The position numbers and the translations under genes are program-made. A DNA stretch of 64,000 nt from Aerococcus sp. Group 1. Lineage in GTDB: Bacteria; Bacillota; Bacilli; Lactobacillales; Aerococcaceae. Where the stretch lies: NCBI RefSeq assembly GCF_000193205.1, contig NC_015278.1:682001-746000 (forward strand), written 5' to 3'. Shown piece after piece: positions 61,039 to 64,000 of the stretch. Position 1 is the first letter of the stretch; the number at the start of each line of letters is the position of its first letter. A model generated the notes under the pieces. That model searched no databases, was not told the origin of the DNA, and was given only the letters and a program-made list of their open reading frames with translations.

Positions 61039-63237
61039 ATGACATTCAAGCAAGAGGAAAACTACCTGTCACTGAATGCTTTAACTCGTTTTAAAGACCA
61101 AGCAGGTCACTATAATTTTCAAGCCGATAAAGAAGCCGTAGCTGTCTACATGAGAGACTATATCCAAGCCAAGACCAAGACTTTTGCTAACCTGGATAGT
61201 AAGTTGGACTATCTTTTTGAAAATAACTACTATGAAAAAGAAGTCTTTGACCAATATTCTAAAGACTTTATCCATGAAATCTACCAATGGGCGGATGACC
61301 AAGATTTTGCCTTTCCTAATTTAATTGGGGCCATGAAATTCTATTCCGCCTATGCGCTGAAGACGGATGATAAGGCTTATTATCTAGAAACCTATGAAGA
61401 CCGGGTGATTGCTAATGCGCTCTTCCTAGCCAATGGCGACCAAGACTTAGCCAAGGATTTGGCAGCTGATATCTTGTCTAATCGCTTTCAACCGGCGACG
61501 CCTACCTTTCTCAATGCGGCTAAGAAAAGACGAGGTGAATACATTTCCTGTTATCTCTTAAGGGTAGAGGACAATATGGAATCCATTGCTAGAAGTATTG
61601 CAACCAGTCTGCAATTATCCAAAAGAGGAGGGGGCGTGGCGCTCTGCTTGACTAACTTAAGAGAGACCACTGCTCCTATTAAGGGAATGGCCAACCAGGC
61701 ATCTGGGGTGGTGCCCGTGATGAAGCTCTTGGAAGACTCATTTTCCTATGCTAACCAATTAGGACAACGGCAAGGAGCAGGGGCGGTCTACCTCCATGCC
61801 CACCATCCGGATATCCTTAAATTCCTGGATACCAAACGAGAAAATGCTGATGAAAAGATTCGGATTAAATCCCTGTCTTTAGGTGTTGTAATTCCAGATA
61901 TCACCTTCCAACTCGCTAAGGAAAATAAGGACATGGCGCTCTTTTCACCTTACGACATTAAAAAAGTCTACGGCAAGGCCATGTCAGATATTTCCATTAC
62001 CGAAAAATATGACGAGTTATTGGCTAATCCAGCCATTCATAAGGACTTTATTTCAGCGAGAAAACTTTTCCAAGTCATTGCGGAACTGCACTTTGAATCA
62101 GGTTATCCTTATTTAATGTTTGAAGATACGGTTAACAGCCGCAATCCTCATAAGAAAAAAGGACGGATCGTGATGTCCAACTTATGTTCGGAAATCACCC
62201 AAGTATCTACTCCTTCCAGCTTTAATGAAGATCTTTCCTTCCGTACTATCGGGGAAGACATTTGTTGTAACCTGGGTTCGCTCAATATCGCCAAAGCCAT
62301 GGATCAAGCCCCCGACTTCGGCCACTTAGTCAGCCATGCTATCCAGGCCTTGGACCGTATTTCGAGAAAGTCTGACCTAGAGTCTGCTCCATCAATTAAG
62401 AAGGGTAACCAAGCCAACCATGCTGTTGGTTTAGGGGCTATGAACTTACACGGTTTCTTAGCCACCAACCATATTTACTATGATTCAGAAGAAGCAGTAG
62501 ACTTTACCGACATGTTCTTCTATGCACTAGCCTACCATGCCTTCAAATCCTCACATGCTTTAGTGAAACAACATGGACCTTTTGCAGGATTTGCTGAATC
62601 GGAATATGCGGATGGGTCTTATTTCATGAAATATACTGAATCAAGGGTCCAACCTAAGACAGAAAGAGTTCGTCAATTACTCAAAGATTACGGCTTGCAG
62701 TTACCAAGTCAAGAGGACTGGCAAGCCCTCGCTAAGGCTATTCAAGAAGACGGTATCGCTAATGCCCACCTGCTAGCAGTCGCTCCAACGGGTTCGATTT
62801 CCTACCTGTCTTCATGTACACCGAGCTTGCAACCAGTGGTTTCACCGGTAGAAACTCGCAAAGAAGGTAAATTAGGTCGGGTGTATGTTCCTGCTTATCA
62901 GATTGATAATGACAACTATGCTTATTATCAACGAGGAGCCTATGAAGTCGGTCCCCAAGCCATCATCGATATTGTGGCCGCCGCCCAAAAGCATGTGGAC
63001 CAAGCTATCTCCTTAACCCTCTTCATGTCCTCGGAAGCCACCACCCGTGATTTGAACCGGGCCTATATCTATGCCTATAGCAAGGGCTGTTCCACCATTT
63101 ACTATGTTCGCGTTCGTCAAGATGTTTTAGCCGGCAGTGAACATTTAGAAAGTGATGAACTGCTCTCTGCAGATCCAACGTCTCCAGACCGTTCGTCCTG
63201 TAATGGCAACTCGGAATGTGAATCCTGTATGATCTAG
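61039..63237 (+). CDS. nrdE: Ribonucleotide reductase alpha subunit
   Basis: A 732-residue catalytic subunit. Active-site residues are visible: Cys in YISCYLLRV, Asn-Cys-Glu in MSNLCSEIT, the second redox Cys in DICCNLGSLNIA, and the radical-transfer Tyr pair in STIYYVR. The C-terminal swinging arm ends CNGNSECESCMI, which thioredoxin-like NrdH would reduce. It lacks an N-terminal ATP cone for activity control, as usual for NrdE. AAAGGAG lies ahead of ATG. It reduces NDPs to dNDPs with NrdF. Confidence 0.96.
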   Translation: MTFKQEENYLSLNALTRFKDQAGHYNFQADKEAVAVYMRDYIQAKTKTFANLDSKLDYLFENNYYEKEVFDQYSKDFIHEIYQWADDQDFAFPNLIGAMKFYSAYALKTDDKAYYLETYEDRVIANALFLANGDQDLAKDLAADILSNRFQPATPTFLNAAKKRRGEYISCYLLRVEDNMESIARSIATSLQLSKRGGGVALCLTNLRETTAPIKGMANQASGVVPVMKLLEDSFSYANQLGQRQGAGAVYLHAHHPDILKFLDTKRENADEKIRIKSLSLGVVIPDITFQLAKENKDMALFSPYDIKKVYGKAMSDISITEKYDELLANPAIHKDFISARKLFQVIAELHFESGYPYLMFEDTVNSRNPHKKKGRIVMSNLCSEITQVSTPSSFNEDLSFRTIGEDICCNLGSLNIAKAMDQAPDFGHLVSHAIQALDRISRKSDLESAPSIKKGNQANHAVGLGAMNLHGFLATNHIYYDSEEAVDFTDMFFYALAYHAFKSSHALVKQHGPFAGFAESEYADGSYFMKYTESRVQPKTERVRQLLKDYGLQLPSQEDWQALAKAIQEDGIANAHLLAVAPTGSISYLSSCTPSLQPVVSPVETRKEGKLGRVYVPAYQIDNDNYAYYQRGAYEVGPQAIIDIVAAAQKHVDQAISLTLFMSSEATTRDLNRAYIYAYSKGCSTIYYVRVRQDVLAGSEHLESDELLSADPTSPDRSSCNGNSECESCMI

Positions 63238-63273
63238 GCGAATCCCCCTAGTGAATGAACAATTAAAAGCATG

Positions 63274-63314
63274 CAAAAAAGCAGCTCTTCTATTTTGGAA
63301 AGAGCTGCTTTAAT
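63274..63314. terminator. Bidirectional terminator after nrdE
   Basis: AAAGCAGCTCTT pairs with AAGAGCTGCTTT; A and T runs flank it. It also ends gpmA. Confidence 0.88.
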
Positions 63315-63327
63315 TTACTTAAAATTA

Positions 63328-64000
63328 TTATTTATGTAAAACTGTCTTGTTCACAACATTGAGGTTTTCGTCGATGTCATAAACGATTGGTTCGCCAGTT
63401 GCGATTTCAACGCCCATGATGTCATCGTCAGAAATGTTTTCAATGTGTTTGGTTAGGGAACGTAAGCTGTTACCGTGAGCCACAACTAAAACATTTTTGC
63501 CGTCTTTTAATTCTGGAGCAATGTGGTCTTCCCAGTAAGGAAGGGTACGGTCAAGGGTATCCTTTAGACATTCACCAGCAAGCATGTGGCGGGTGTCTAA
63601 GTGGTCATAACGATGGTCAAAGGCTTGTTCACCGCTAGCTTGTGGAGGACGTACATCGTAGGAACGACGCCAGATATGAACTTGTTCATCACCATATTTT
63701 TCAGCGGTTTCAGCTTTGTTTAAACCTTGTAAACCACCATAGTGACGTTCATTTAAACGCCAATTTTTTTCTACTGGTAGGTAGAGGCGGTCCATTTCTT
63801 CTAAAACAATGTTACAGGTTTGGATAGCGCGGGTTAGTACGGAAGTATGAACAGAATCAAATTCAATACCCGTTTCTTTTAAATCTTGACCCGCTTTAGC
63901 CGCTTCCTTACGACCGTTTTCACTTAATTTTGGATCTAACCAACCGGTAAAGACATTGGCTAAGTTTAATTCACTTTCACCGTGACGAATGAATACTAAT
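63328..64000 (-). CDS. gpmA: 2,3-bisphosphoglycerate-dependent phosphoglycerate mutase (N-terminus cut off)
   Basis: The frame stays open to the right edge, so the first few residues are outside. It begins [20 protein letters not shown] (RHG catalytic motif) and continues with [13 protein letters not shown], the [20 protein letters not shown] segment and [18 protein letters not shown] with the second His. It interconverts 3- and 2-phosphoglycerate in glycolysis. The length seen (about 224 residues) is close to complete. Confidence 0.95.
   Translation of the reverse strand, partial: LVFIRHGESELNLANVFTGWLDPKLSENGRKEAAKAGQDLKETGIEFDSVHTSVLTRAIQTCNIVLEEMDRLYLPVEKNWRLNERHYGGLQGLNKAETAEKYGDEQVHIWRRSYDVRPPQASGEQAFDHRYDHLDTRHMLAGECLKDTLDRTLPYWEDHIAPELKDGKNVLVVAHGNSLRSLTKHIENISDDDIMGVEIATGEPIVYDIDENLNVVNKTVLHK

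Overview
The window is a contiguous piece of chromosome from a low-to-moderate GC Gram-positive bacterium of the Lactobacillales. Gene content points to Aerococcus or a close relative: a T-box-controlled pheST, aminopeptidase C, folate ECF S component, many mannose-type and glucose-type PTS genes, heme-efflux HrtBA, SigI/RsgI, and an nrdF-nrdI-nrdE operon whose NrdF carries the V-P-K replacement of three metal-binding glutamates (class Ie, metal-free). No rRNA, tRNA, CRISPR, prophage or complete insertion sequence was seen.

Layout. 1-1526: end of a SpoU/TrmH methyltransferase gene, an HD-domain protein and an HxlR regulator, followed by two tandem copies of a structured intergenic repeat. 2030-5870: Phe T-box leader and pheST. 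6101-10163: AGCS symporter, pta, DUF4230 protein, frameshifted acetyltransferase. 10290-14196: ppx and ppk (polyphosphate). 14294-20258: UPF0340 protein, tsaE-GNAT, small membrane protein, murB, duplicated ABC ATPase, phosphatase. 20607-24669: membrane-anchored hydrolase, then a probable tryptophan ABC transporter (trpXYZ) behind what looks like a complete ribosome-mediated attenuator with a 16-residue Trp leader peptide. 24747-34775: class A PBP with an apparent ATT start, YebC, pepC, hrtBA, YkvI-like carrier, and a cation:proton antiporter behind a probable fluoride riboswitch. 34874-35570: THF riboswitch and folT. 35712-41154: an AT-rich, probably acquired LacI-PTS-GH13 sugar cassette with three near-identical operators. 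41331-46296: heterodimeric ABC exporter, DUF3800 protein, deoC. 46387-50839: sigI-rsgI, divergent from an Asp/Tyr-rich secreted CAP protein and followed by a LysM/CAP-like protein. 50888-59098: TetR regulator, FAD oxidoreductase, tyrosine phosphatase, and a catabolite-controlled rpiR-nanE-PTS-nagA amino-sugar operon. 59430-63237: NrdR boxes and nrdFIE. The right edge cuts gpmA.

Three things stand out. First, a family of intergenic elements (five long copies, two fragments) has outer stems that differ in sequence but remain complementary in every copy, so the structure rather than the sequence is kept. Second, the trpXYZ leader has the classical 1-2-3-4 attenuator arrangement, with a Trp codon just upstream of region 1. 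Third, five genes carry six single-base losses, all repairable by adding one A to a short A run; this is either systematic homopolymer under-calling or real gene decay, and the sequence alone cannot decide.

All functional names rest on motif recognition by eye. No database search or folding program was run.
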